Assembly: GCA_016935655.1 (NCBI GenBank)
Contig: JAFGQM010000012.1
Span: forward strand, 1 to 23,221
Source: Candidatus Altarchaeota archaeon
GTDB lineage: Archaea; Altiarchaeota; Altiarchaeia; JAFGQM01
Direction of reading: 5' to 3'
Length of the DNA: 23,221 nt
Each line of letters starts with the position of its first letter. Positions within the stretch are counted from its first letter, which is position 1. A model generated the notes under the pieces. The model did not search any database, was not told the DNA's origin, and saw only the letters and a program-made list of their open reading frames with translations. This document shows, in pieces, positions 6,593 to 14,349 of this stretch. The position numbers and the translations under genes were made by a program.

Positions 6593-6603
6593 CATATATA
6601 AAA
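6593..6603 (-). promoter_or_regulatory. TATA box for the amidotransferase operon
   Basis: Minus-strand TTTTATATATG centred near 6598, about 50 bp upstream of the ATG at 6548. A start site about 25 bp downstream (near 6572) would give a leader of roughly 24 nt. The intergenic stretch 6549-6673 is AT-rich, unlike the coding DNA on either side, and separates the nitrilase from this operon. Confidence 0.62.
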
Positions 6604-6673
6604 ACAGAGTTTTTTTATAGGTTTGCCTCAAAAATAGCATTATTTATAAGAATCTGAGCAACCAACGCCCCCA

Positions 6674-7456
6674 TTAATTTAAAATCCTGCAATATAAGTC
6701 TTCACGCCTGTCCTTCTTGAACCTGAATCTTTCCCTGACCTCTCCCACGAAATTGGCATCTATCTCAGCTTCTAATAAACCTCCCCCCTCCCCCACTTGC
6801 GCGATCGCGTTGCCCAAAGGGTCCACGATAAGCGAGTCGCCGCTGTACTCCCTGCCCCCGCCTGAGCCCACCCTGTTCAATCCTGCCACATAGGCCTGGT
6901 TCTCTATGGCCCTCGCCTTCAGGAGGCCCATCCAGTGCTCTCTCCTCGGCTTCGGCCAGTTGGCTATGACTATCAGGAGCTGGCTCTTCTTGGACGCGGC
7001 CTGGAATATCTCCGGGAACCTCAGATCATAGCAGATGAAGGGCGAGATTTTGACACCTTCCAATTCCGCGGAGAGAATCTCTTCCCCCTCCCTGTAAAAC
7101 TTGTCCTCTTTCTCATATGAGAACGAATGCAGTTTAGTATACCTGAACAGCTCCTTGCCCCTTTTGTCCACGAGTGAGAACTCGTTCCTGCCCCTGCCGT
7201 CCTTGTCCTTTTCCACAAGGCCGAAGCCTATCGCTATTCGATTCTTCACCGCCTGTCCCTTAAACCAGTCGAAGTCCTTGGAATCTTTGTCGGCTATACC
7301 GTCTACGTTCATCGAGAATCCGGTCAGGCACATCTCCGGGAATATTATGAGCTGGCATTTCCTCTGTGCGGCCTCCCTGATGAAATCTGCACACTTCTTC
7401 TTGTTGGCTTCCTTGTTCTCCCAGGCGATGTCCATCTGCGCCAAGGCGATTCTCAT
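6674..7456 (-). CDS. nitrilase-superfamily carbon-nitrogen hydrolase
   Basis: Amidohydrolase of 260 residues. The Glu-Lys-Cys triad is visible: Glu41 in FPEM, Lys108 in YTKLH and Cys142 in ICYDLRFPEIF. ICYDLRFPE is the pattern of omega-amidase and related small-molecule amidases rather than aromatic nitrilases. The ATG at 7456 begins MRIALAQMDI, the standard family start, one base after the aminotransferase stop; a longer open frame upstream is only shadow of that gene. Being last in the upstream operon and just before the amidotransferases, it might deamidate or deacylate a sugar intermediate, or hydrolyse an amide by-product. The substrate is not visible. Confidence 0.85.
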   Translation of the reverse strand: MRIALAQMDIAWENKEANKKKCADFIREAAQRKCQLIIFPEMCLTGFSMNVDGIADKDSKDFDWFKGQAVKNRIAIGFGLVEKDKDGRGRNEFSLVDKRGKELFRYTKLHSFSYEKEDKFYREGEEILSAELEGVKISPFICYDLRFPEIFQAASKKSQLLIVIANWPKPRREHWMGLLKARAIENQAYVAGLNRVGSGGGREYSGDSLIVDPLGNAIAQVGEGGGLLEAEIDANFVGEVRERFRFKKDRREDLYCRILN

Positions 7457-7457
7457 C

Positions 7458-8777
7458 TTAATTGTATTTCCTGAAAACCGGTTTGACGGGCATTCCCACC
7501 AGATATTTCTCCACTCCCTCATCCAGGGCTTTCTTGTAAACGTCCAATACTTCGTCAAAAGCTTCAATAGTCTGGTCCACATCCTCCTCAGTATGCGAGA
7601 AGCTGATGGCCACCCAGGGTATCAGTATCCCCCGCTTTATCGTCTCCTGCAGGAAGAGCGTCCTGAAGGGCATTGAGATCTGTTTTTTCTCGTCCTTGCA
7701 CAGTATCGCAAGGTTACAAGGCATGCCAGCCACTTCTATGTAATCTGAGACTCCCTTCTCCCTAGCCAGCGAGTTCAGGCCATCCTTCAGAAGTTCCCCC
7801 ATCCTCGCCATATGCCCAACCACATCCTTGTTCTTGTACTCCCTGAGTGTCGCGATACAGGCGGCCAGAGAGTGGTTCTCGGCGCCATGTGTAGTCGATA
7901 TCAGGAATACCCTTTCCTCATCATGGTAGATCCCTCCCAGGTCCATGACCTCCCTCTTGCCTACCAGGGCCGCTACAGAGAAGCCGTTTGCCATGCCTTT
8001 ACCAAAAGTGGACATGTCAGGTTTTATCTTGTACTTCGCCTGCGCGCCGCTCTTGTCCCACCTGAAGCCGGTTATCATCTCGTCCAGTATGAACAGCGCG
8101 CCGTTCCTGTGGCAGACCTCCTCCACCCCCTTAAGGAAGTTGTCCTTGGGCTCCTCCAGGGTCCCTGCCTCCATTATGATGCAAGATATCCCGTCGGGGT
8201 TGTCCTCAAACAGTTTCTTCAGGCTTTCGATGTTGTTGTAGTTGAATTTCAAAGTTAGGTCCTTTATGGCCTTCGGTACTCCGCGGTCTATTACGCTCGC
8301 GCCTATGGCCCAGTCGTCATACGAGAAGAACGGATGCTCCGCGCACAGAGCGACCTTGTCCCTCTTCGTGTATGCGCGCGCAAGCTTGACCGCGGCGGTT
8401 GTGGCAGTGGAGCCGTTCTTGGCGAACTTGACCATCTCTGCCGTGGGTATCATCTTGACCACCTCCTCAGCCGCCTCCACCTCGATTGGCGACGGCCTGG
8501 TGAAGTTAGTCCCCAGCTTCAGCTGCCCGTAGACTGCGTCCAGGACGGGCTTGTAACAATGGCCGAGTGTGACCGATCTCAGGCCCATGCCGTAGTCTAT
8601 GTACTCGTTCCCGTCTATGTCCCAGGCGTGGGAGCCCTGCCCTTTGGCAATGAAGCCAGGTGCATTCTCAGGGAACTGGTCGTCCCCCTTGCTGTATGTA
8701 TGCGCGCCGCCGGGTATCAGCTTGTGCGATTTCTTCTGGAGTTCCTTTGACTTCGAGAAGTCGGTTATGTACCTCAT
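7458..8777 (-). CDS. class III PLP aminotransferase, glutamate-1-semialdehyde aminomutase-like
   Basis: Fold type I PLP enzyme of 439 residues. The Schiff-base lysine is Lys260 in STFGKGMANG, with Asp232 in ILDEMITGFR, and cofactor-phosphate loop NGSTATT. Closest in pattern to glutamate-1-semialdehyde aminomutase (HemL), but these relatives recur in polysaccharide clusters, where they aminate a keto-sugar. A haem role is unlikely here. The ATG at 8777 overlaps the GNAT stop as ATGA (8774-8777); a GTG 15 bp upstream (8792) is an alternative. Likely substrate is the ketone formed by the Gfo/Idh dehydrogenase (inference). Confidence 0.85.
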   Translation of the reverse strand: MRYITDFSKSKELQKKSHKLIPGGAHTYSKGDDQFPENAPGFIAKGQGSHAWDIDGNEYIDYGMGLRSVTLGHCYKPVLDAVYGQLKLGTNFTRPSPIEVEAAEEVVKMIPTAEMVKFAKNGSTATTAAVKLARAYTKRDKVALCAEHPFFSYDDWAIGASVIDRGVPKAIKDLTLKFNYNNIESLKKLFEDNPDGISCIIMEAGTLEEPKDNFLKGVEEVCHRNGALFILDEMITGFRWDKSGAQAKYKIKPDMSTFGKGMANGFSVAALVGKREVMDLGGIYHDEERVFLISTTHGAENHSLAACIATLREYKNKDVVGHMARMGELLKDGLNSLAREKGVSDYIEVAGMPCNLAILCKDEKKQISMPFRTLFLQETIKRGILIPWVAISFSHTEEDVDQTIEAFDEVLDVYKKALDEGVEKYLVGMPVKPVFRKYN

Positions 8778-9328
8778 TTCCTCTTCACCCACTCGTCCTT
8801 GAACAATGCAAGGCAGATATGATCATCATATTTTCCACTGTCCGGGTTGTAGTTCATCTCCCTGAGCCTCCCCTCCTCCTTGTATCCGTTGGACTTGTAA
8901 CAGCGCACTGCAGCAGTATTCTCAGTATTGGCCCATATCATTATCTTCCTTAAATCCAGCTTCTTGAAGGCATATTCAGTTACCAAACCCACCGCCTCCT
9001 TGCAGACTCCCCTGCCCCAGAAGTTCCTGTCGCCAACCAGGACACCAATCTCAGCCCTTCTGTTTATCCAGTCTATGTGGTCCAGCTTTATGTTGCCTAT
9101 ATGCTTGTCAGTCGCCTTGTCCAGTATGGCATAATACACGCAGGTCTGCGCGCCGCTGATGCTCTTGTAGAAATTCCTCAACATCTCCTTCGTCTGCGGG
9201 AAGATCCCCGCGGTCATGAACCTTGTTACATCTGGGTCGTTCAGCCAGTCCAGGTAAGGACCGTCTATGTCGCTCTCTTCCAGAGCCCGCAGTTTTATCT
9301 TCTCGCCAGTGAGATGGTATGAGACCAT
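8774..9328 (-). CDS. GNAT-family N-acetyltransferase (RimJ/RimL type)
   Basis: 184 residues. Begins LTGEKIKLRALEESD, the typical RimJ/RimL opening, with HIGNIKLDHI, IGVLVGDRNFWGRG (acetyl-CoA loop) and NTAAVRCYKSNGYKEEGRLRE near the C-terminus. In a sugar operon between an oxidoreductase and an aminotransferase it most likely acetylates the amine installed by the aminotransferase, like PseH or LegH. The ATG at 9328 is 16 bp after the stop of the oxidoreductase. Confidence 0.85.
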   Translation of the reverse strand: MVSYHLTGEKIKLRALEESDIDGPYLDWLNDPDVTRFMTAGIFPQTKEMLRNFYKSISGAQTCVYYAILDKATDKHIGNIKLDHIDWINRRAEIGVLVGDRNFWGRGVCKEAVGLVTEYAFKKLDLRKIMIWANTENTAAVRCYKSNGYKEEGRLREMNYNPDSGKYDDHICLALFKDEWVKRK

Positions 9329-9344
9329 TGTGTTAATAGAACCT

Positions 9345-10355
9345 TCAGACTTTAATATGCGCGCCCTTGTCAGAGCTCTCCTCTGATGCATACAATAGCC
9401 CGAGGTTCCTCCTGTCGTCCTCAAGTGAATAGAAATATTTTTCCTTTCCCCGTATGGAATTCAGCAGATGGCGCATCTCGTCTATGTACATGTCTTCAGC
9501 CGTCACATAGTTCTTCTCCACGCTCTCCTGCTCCCATGAATAAGTCTTCCATTCCTTGTTTTTCGCGGTGTAGGCCATCACGTTCTTCTTCTCCCAGTCC
9601 CAGACTATGGTCCCGTCCTCGCTTATTATCCTCATCATCCTGGTAGGCGTGCGCGAGATGACGTCCACGGTCAGATGGCCGAACATGCCGCTCTTGAATC
9701 TAAGGAGCAGGTGGTAGATGTCGTCTATGTCATTCTCGAGTTTACTCAACTTCCCCCTGAGGCCAGATACTTCCTTCACATCCCCGAAGACCCAGGTTAT
9801 CCAGGAAAGTTCGAACGGAACTATCTCCCTGCAGGCCCCGGTAGCCTTCTTTGACACGTAGAATTTCCTGTAGTCCTCCCACGGATGCCAGTCCGGCAGG
9901 TACTGGCCCGATTGATAAGTAAACGACAATGGTTTTCCGATGGTGCCTTCGTCGATGAGCTTCTTTATTATCTTGACCGGGTAGTAGAACCTGAAAGTAG
10001 CAGATGGTGCAGCCACGATGTCCTTCCCCTTGCACATCCGGATGAGCTCGTCCATGCCCTCGTCCACCACACTGGCCTCCATGAAGAAGTGCATGCCCTT
10101 CTCCGCGGCTATTTTGGCATACCTTATGTGCAGGTCTGGTGGGGTAGAGATTATCATGACGTTCGGCTTTTGTTTCAGGGCCTCCTCAAAGTCGCCAAAG
10201 GTCTTTACCCCATACTTCTCCCCCGCCTCTTTTCTTCTGTCTTCCCTCAGGTCAAACCCTATGACCTCCTTTTCCCCAAGGGCCTGGAGGTTTCTCACCC
10301 TCCTCTTGCCCATCGATCCCAACCCCACTATGAGAAATTTAAGGTCCCCCTTCAT
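9345..10355 (-). CDS. Gfo/Idh/MocA-family oxidoreductase with altered catalytic motif
   Basis: NAD(P)-dependent sugar dehydrogenase family, 336 residues: an N-terminal Rossmann domain with GLGSMGKRRVRNL at residues 11-23, then the alpha/beta substrate domain. The family's catalytic EKP motif is EAS here (Glu93-Ala94-Ser95), and the later D-x3-H signature reads REIVPF (about 176-181), so Lys, Asp and His are all replaced. The substitutions sit in otherwise well-conserved sequence, so a subfamily with a different chemistry or a structural role seems more likely than decay. The start ATG overlaps the cytidylyltransferase stop as ATGA (10352-10355). PtmA-like dehydrogenases have the same place in legionaminic acid operons. 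Confidence 0.85.
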   Translation of the reverse strand: MKGDLKFLIVGLGSMGKRRVRNLQALGEKEVIGFDLREDRRKEAGEKYGVKTFGDFEEALKQKPNVMIISTPPDLHIRYAKIAAEKGMHFFMEASVVDEGMDELIRMCKGKDIVAAPSATFRFYYPVKIIKKLIDEGTIGKPLSFTYQSGQYLPDWHPWEDYRKFYVSKKATGACREIVPFELSWITWVFGDVKEVSGLRGKLSKLENDIDDIYHLLLRFKSGMFGHLTVDVISRTPTRMMRIISEDGTIVWDWEKKNVMAYTAKNKEWKTYSWEQESVEKNYVTAEDMYIDEMRHLLNSIRGKEKYFYSLEDDRRNLGLLYASEESSDKGAHIKV

Positions 10356-11134
10356 TTTTTCCCTCCCTTGTCTTTATATTTCTCCTTCAACGCTATCTTC
10401 GTGTGCCTCTTGAGATTCTCCTCATACAACTTTTGAACGCCCTTGTTTATCCCCGCGATCTCAGGCTTCTTTTCTATCAGTGAAATTATCTCCCCAAGAC
10501 TAAAAATTCTCCCCGGTGCATACAGCTCGTCAAAGACCCTTTTGAAGAAGTCGAAGTCCTCCTGGTAATCAAGGGTCATCCGTATGTCGGGCCTTCTGAC
10601 CTCAGGATCCGCTTCTATGTACTCGACCTTGAAGAGCCCCGTGCCGGTGAAGTATCCGCCCCAAACCTCGGTGTCATTCTGCGCCTTTATCTCGCAGGCC
10701 TTCTCCAAGGCATTTAGCTTCAGCCCCGTGCTCGCTGCGCCCAGGGGCAGGCCCTTGGTGGCTATGAAGTCAGCACCAGTTTTTTCAAACCTCTCGATTG
10801 TCCTGTCTATATAACCAGCATCGCAGAATATGTCATCTCCGTCCACTATGACCATGAAGTCGACGCCGAATCTCTTTGCAGCCTGCAGGTACCTGTCCAG
10901 CTTGTCGTCCTCGCTGCCCCTGAACGCCTCGATGCCGTTCTTCTCCGCTATCTCGGCCAGTATCGCGTCATCAGGATGCACGGAGGTGCACAGGACGATC
11001 ATGTCCGGCCTCTCCGCGGTCTTGAGGCGGTCTATGAGATGCTCTATCACCGTCCTTCCCCCTATCTCCATCAGTATCTTCTTCGGGAGCCTTGTCGCCT
11101 TCTCCCTGACAGATAGGAACACAGCGGTTTTCAT
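10352..11134 (-). CDS. SpsF/NeuA-like cytidylyltransferase
   Basis: 260-residue nucleotidyltransferase of the spore-coat SpsF/CMP-sugar synthetase group. N-terminal motif FLSVREKATRLPKKIL is the modified nucleotide-binding loop (R...RLPxK), and VDGDDIFCDAGYI holds the metal-binding acidic residues. It should activate a sugar acid, probably as CMP. The frame is open from a TTG at 11140, but ATG at 11134 is taken, two bases after the NeuB-like stop. It differs from the classical NeuA pattern, and there is no other NeuA in the window. Confidence 0.83.
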   Translation of the reverse strand: MKTAVFLSVREKATRLPKKILMEIGGRTVIEHLIDRLKTAERPDMIVLCTSVHPDDAILAEIAEKNGIEAFRGSEDDKLDRYLQAAKRFGVDFMVIVDGDDIFCDAGYIDRTIERFEKTGADFIATKGLPLGAASTGLKLNALEKACEIKAQNDTEVWGGYFTGTGLFKVEYIEADPEVRRPDIRMTLDYQEDFDFFKRVFDELYAPGRIFSLGEIISLIEKKPEIAGINKGVQKLYEENLKRHTKIALKEKYKDKGGKK

Positions 11135-11136
11135 CT

Positions 11137-12204
11137 TCAAACAAAATTATCCTGGGTCAGAGGCTCGTCCTTCCTCAACTCTCTTTTTGCGCGCCTGCCG
11201 ATTATGGACTTCACCTCGTCCGGGTAAAGGCCATTGTCACAGCGCTTGAACGTTATCATATCCTTCGCCAGCTTCTCACCGGCCTTTATGACCCTACCTG
11301 CAACAGCCCTCTTCCTTGAGACCAGCCGGTATTTGCTTTCGCTCTCCGATATTCTAAATCCTGATTCACCCAACGCCTTTTCTGCAGCGTCTATATATCC
11401 TACAAGTTTCTTCAACTCCGAGGGGTCCAGTGCCGCCTCGAAATCCTCACCGCGCGCGCTGCGGTCGTAGGTCAGGTGTTTCTCTATGACGCATGCGCCA
11501 AGCGGGATGGCCAGCAGCGGGATGATCAGGGCCAGCTCGCTTTCAGCGTCCACGTGGTCCGCCAGGCCTACAGGCAGCCCAAAAGTCTCCTTTAGGGATT
11601 GTATGAGATTCAAGTGCATGTCCTCTATTTTCGTGGGGTAGGTCTGGATGCCGTGAAGGAGAACAATCTCCTCGTTTCCCTCTTGCCTTATCCAGGCTAT
11701 CGTCTGCTCTATCTCCTTCCGTGTGGCCCCGCCTATGCGAAGTATGACAGGCTTGCCCTTCTTTGCGACCCCCCTTATAAAATCCTCCTCGACAAAACAT
11801 GCCGCGGCGATCACATACATGTCGGGCTTCAACTCGTCGCAGAATTTTAGGCTTTCCTGGTCGTTGGGCATGGCGCAGACGGCAAGGCCGAGACTTTTCG
11901 CATAGTCAAACAGCTTCACCCACCATTCCCTTTTGATGTTGATCTTGTCCAAATAGTCATAGATCTTGGTCGACTCCTTTCCTGCAGATGTGGTCTGCCC
12001 GGCTTTGGAGCCGAAGTCCCTTGTCATGTAGCTATCCATATGGGTCACATGCACGCTTATTGCGTCAGCCCCCGCATCTGCTGTCCCTTTTATTATGGCC
12101 TTCGCCTTGTCGTAAGAGCCGTCGTGGGACCAGGCCATCTCTGCTATCACAAAGATTTTCCCCCCCTCCGCAATTGTCCTTTCACCGACCCTTATCCCCT
12201 TCAT
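11137..12204 (-). CDS. divergent NeuB-family synthase lacking the usual active-site lysines
   Basis: 355-residue NeuB/SpsE homologue with TIM barrel and C-terminal SAF domain (from about residue 285). It keeps FVIAEMAWSHDG (canonical AEAG.NHNG), LLHGIQTYP, GLADHV and VIEKHLTYDRSARG. However, the K-x-Q-T segment is AISVHVTH (48-55), and the YKVGSG segment is YVIAAACF (130-137), so both lysines seen in the window's other NeuB are missing. The ATG overlaps the radical SAM stop as ATGA (12201-12204). The clean, full-length frame argues against decay. Possible roles: synthesis of a different ulosonic acid, or a non-condensing function. N-acetylneuraminate synthase would be the automated call, but I doubt it. 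Confidence 0.82.
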   Translation of the reverse strand: MKGIRVGERTIAEGGKIFVIAEMAWSHDGSYDKAKAIIKGTADAGADAISVHVTHMDSYMTRDFGSKAGQTTSAGKESTKIYDYLDKINIKREWWVKLFDYAKSLGLAVCAMPNDQESLKFCDELKPDMYVIAAACFVEEDFIRGVAKKGKPVILRIGGATRKEIEQTIAWIRQEGNEEIVLLHGIQTYPTKIEDMHLNLIQSLKETFGLPVGLADHVDAESELALIIPLLAIPLGACVIEKHLTYDRSARGEDFEAALDPSELKKLVGYIDAAEKALGESGFRISESESKYRLVSRKRAVAGRVIKAGEKLAKDMITFKRCDNGLYPDEVKSIIGRRAKRELRKDEPLTQDNFV

Positions 12205-13214
12205 TTCACCCTCTTCCCTGCCAGCGTCTCAATGAGGACCTGCTTCCTTATGCCGCAGAGCCTGCACATCCTTATCCTGTGGGATTCCCCCCTCCTGTGC
12301 AGTTCCCTCAGCGCATTCAAATGTTTGCCCCTCCAGATCTCTTCGAGTGTCTGGTCTTTCAGATTGCCCAGGACCTCGAGCTTCTCTGTAGCCCCCAGCA
12401 TTGCCCTGCAACACGGCAGGACATCCCCGTCAGCCAGGACAACAAGCCTCTGCCAGAGCTGCGCGCAGGCGAACTCCTCCAGTGGAGTGGCATCCTCCTC
12501 TTCACCTTCCCAGTCCAGCATGTCCTCGACTGCCACCTGGTCCGCTATGGGGCTCCAGAACTTTATGTATTCCTCAGTCTGCTGCTTGTTCTTCGGAGTC
12601 GAGACCATCTGCACCCTCACAACGGGCTTTTTCAAGCCCAGCTCCTTTTTGATCTTCTGCAGGTTCTTTATGTTCTTCACAACCGTTTCAAAATTCCCGC
12701 CTATCCTGATGCTCTCATAGACCTCTTTCGTGCATCCGTCCACAGAGCATATTATCTTGTCCAGCCCGGCGTCTATTAGCTCCCTCGCCTTTTTATCTGT
12801 GAGCAGGTTAGCGTTGGTGTTGAACATCGCCTCTATGACACCATTCTGCTTCGCATACCTTATCATATCAACCATGTTCGGGTTCACCAGGGGCTCGCCC
12901 CTGTACATGGTCTTGATGGAACATAGGCCCTTTTTCGCGCCCTCGTCTATGGCCTTTTTGAACAGGGCCATGTCCATGACCTCCTTCTTCGGCGGGTCGA
13001 AGGACTGGAAGCACATGAAGCATTTGAGGTTGCAGTTCGTGTTCCCCTCCAGGTCCAGGTGGATGGGGAAATCGCCTACTATCCCCTTCTTCGGGTTCTC
13101 GGCCCACTTCCTTCGGTATTCCCTGTACCCCGGTGATGTATCGTCGCCCTTGCTCTCCACCATGCGGAAGGTGGCATCTAAGCCCCTTTCAATCTTTTTT
13201 TCGAAATCGGTCAT
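12201..13214 (-). CDS. radical SAM enzyme with SPASM domain
   Basis: 337 residues, first gene of the operon. The iron-sulphur motif C-N-L-K-C-F-M-C lies at about residues 61-68, after LDLEGNTN, so a 4Fe-4S cluster and S-adenosylmethionine cleavage are expected. The C-terminal quarter has SPASM-type cysteines: a single Cys in FACAQL, a Cys pair in VLPCCRA, and Cys-x2-Cys in MCRLCG. SPASM enzymes act on peptides or carbohydrate-like substrates (for example NeoN, BtrN, AviX12). Start: ATG at 13214, with GGGGGC 10 nt upstream; a GTG at 13223 is less likely. In this setting it may epimerise, dehydrogenate or rearrange a sugar or its precursor (inference). Confidence 0.85.
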   Translation of the reverse strand: MTDFEKKIERGLDATFRMVESKGDDTSPGYREYRRKWAENPKKGIVGDFPIHLDLEGNTNCNLKCFMCFQSFDPPKKEVMDMALFKKAIDEGAKKGLCSIKTMYRGEPLVNPNMVDMIRYAKQNGVIEAMFNTNANLLTDKKARELIDAGLDKIICSVDGCTKEVYESIRIGGNFETVVKNIKNLQKIKKELGLKKPVVRVQMVSTPKNKQQTEEYIKFWSPIADQVAVEDMLDWEGEEEDATPLEEFACAQLWQRLVVLADGDVLPCCRAMLGATEKLEVLGNLKDQTLEEIWRGKHLNALRELHRRGESHRIRMCRLCGIRKQVLIETLAGKRVK

Positions 13215-13253
13215 TTCGTCCACAGCCCCCTAACGTTCCCTCATATTAGCAAT

Positions 13254-13265
13254 TTCTTTTTAAAG
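13254..13265. promoter_or_regulatory. AT-rich element between divergent genes
   Basis: CTTTTTAAAGAA lies in the 109-bp gap between the radical SAM operon (minus) and the methyltransferase gene (plus). It is TATA-like on both strands and is placed 40-60 bp from each start; a second candidate for the plus gene is TTAATAAT near 13292. Which is used is not clear. Confidence 0.35.
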
Positions 13266-13323
13266 AATATTTCACATTTTTAACCTCCCACCTTAATAAT
13301 CCACCATCTCTATTTTTGGCAAA

Positions 13324-14349
13324 ATGGCCGCTAATCCTAAAAGAGCAGAGCAAGTCCCGCAGGTGGAGCTCTCCAATTTCGAGGAGATATGCCCTGACGA
13401 CCTCTGGAAGGAGATACAGGAAAGGTATGAGGAGACGGTCGCCAAGGTCTTGAAACTGCCGAACAAGAACCCCCGGCTGGTCTCCTGCCCCGTCTGCGGC
13501 TCCAAAGGCCTTAAACCTTACCTGCCCAAGAACGGCATCCAGATAGACCACTGCCCAAAATGCGACTTCAGGTTCACGAACCCCTACCCGTCCATGGAGC
13601 AGCTGTCCTCCTACTACAACAGCGAGGTCAAGGGCCTTGAAAACCTCTTCTTCCAAAAGACCAAGGAGGTCAGGCTTCGGATATTCGAGAACAGGGTGGG
13701 CATATTGCAGCGCTTCTGCGATTCAGGCGAGCTCCTGGACGTCGGCGGCTCCCTGGGTTTTTTTGTAGAGGCCCTGATAAGGAAGAAATCAAATTTCCAC
13801 ATGAACGTGGTCGATTTGAACAAACAGAGCTGCGACCTTCTCAAAAAGTCCTTCCCCCAGGTGGCGGTATACAACCAGGACGTCATGGACCACAAGGGGG
13901 AATACGACGTCATAACCCTGTGGGACACGCTTGAGCACCTCCCGCAGCTGGGGGGGGTCATGACAAAGCTTACCTCGTTGCTCAGGGACAAGGGATACCT
14001 TTTGATCTCCACGCCCAACACCCACAGCTTCGAGCAGATGATCGGCGGGGAGAAGCATCCGCAGCTTGCCCCTCCCGCGCATGTGAACTATTTCAACGAA
14101 CAGAATCTGCGGATATTGTTTTCAAACAACAATCTAGAGGTTCTTGAAGCACTGACGCCAAACGGTTCTTTTGACGTGGCGTATGTGAAGAGTCTGATAA
14201 AGGACAAAACCGTGGACAAAGAGCGGCTTGGTGAATTTTTGTATGATGCCTTGAGTGATGAGAACTTCTCGAGGATGTTCTCGGAGGCCATAAGCAAGTC
14301 CAGGCTGGCCGGTAACATAGTCGTGATGGCGCAGTATGCTAAGCCGTGA
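13324..14349 (+). CDS. zinc-ribbon class I methyltransferase
   Basis: 341 residues on the strand opposite its neighbours. An N-terminal helix region (about 1-50) precedes a four-cysteine zinc ribbon, C55-x2-C58 and C77-x2-C80, followed by the SAM-binding domain: LLDVGGSLGFF near 138-147, VVDLN acid-loop near 165, and LWDTLEHLP. HVNYFNEQN near the C-terminal part is a typical feature of methyltransferases encoded with sugar biosynthesis genes (Methyltransf_23-like with N-terminal Zn ribbon, related to NovP/StrF-like C-methylation partners). Substrate likely a nucleotide sugar or glycan. It ends 11 bp inside the 3' end of the convergent glycosyltransferase gene. Confidence 0.85.
   Translation: MAANPKRAEQVPQVELSNFEEICPDDLWKEIQERYEETVAKVLKLPNKNPRLVSCPVCGSKGLKPYLPKNGIQIDHCPKCDFRFTNPYPSMEQLSSYYNSEVKGLENLFFQKTKEVRLRIFENRVGILQRFCDSGELLDVGGSLGFFVEALIRKKSNFHMNVVDLNKQSCDLLKKSFPQVAVYNQDVMDHKGEYDVITLWDTLEHLPQLGGVMTKLTSLLRDKGYLLISTPNTHSFEQMIGGEKHPQLAPPAHVNYFNEQNLRILFSNNNLEVLEALTPNGSFDVAYVKSLIKDKTVDKERLGEFLYDALSDENFSRMFSEAISKSRLAGNIVVMAQYAKP

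Noticed and set aside
7457..7582. 42-residue N-terminal extension of the nitrilase
   Set aside because: It is an alternative frame of the aminotransferase tail; the family starts exactly at MRIALAQ.
7458..8777. Haem-pathway glutamate-1-semialdehyde aminomutase
   Set aside because: The sequence is HemL-like, but it is coupled to sugar-modifying genes and no other haem gene is present.
9329..9424. 32-residue N-terminal extension of the GNAT protein
   Set aside because: It overlaps the oxidoreductase end and has no similarity to the family; ATG at 9328 fits the RimL-like start.
13246..13656. Minus-strand ORF over the methyltransferase start
   Set aside because: It runs antisense to the conserved zinc-ribbon gene and shows no recognisable motif.
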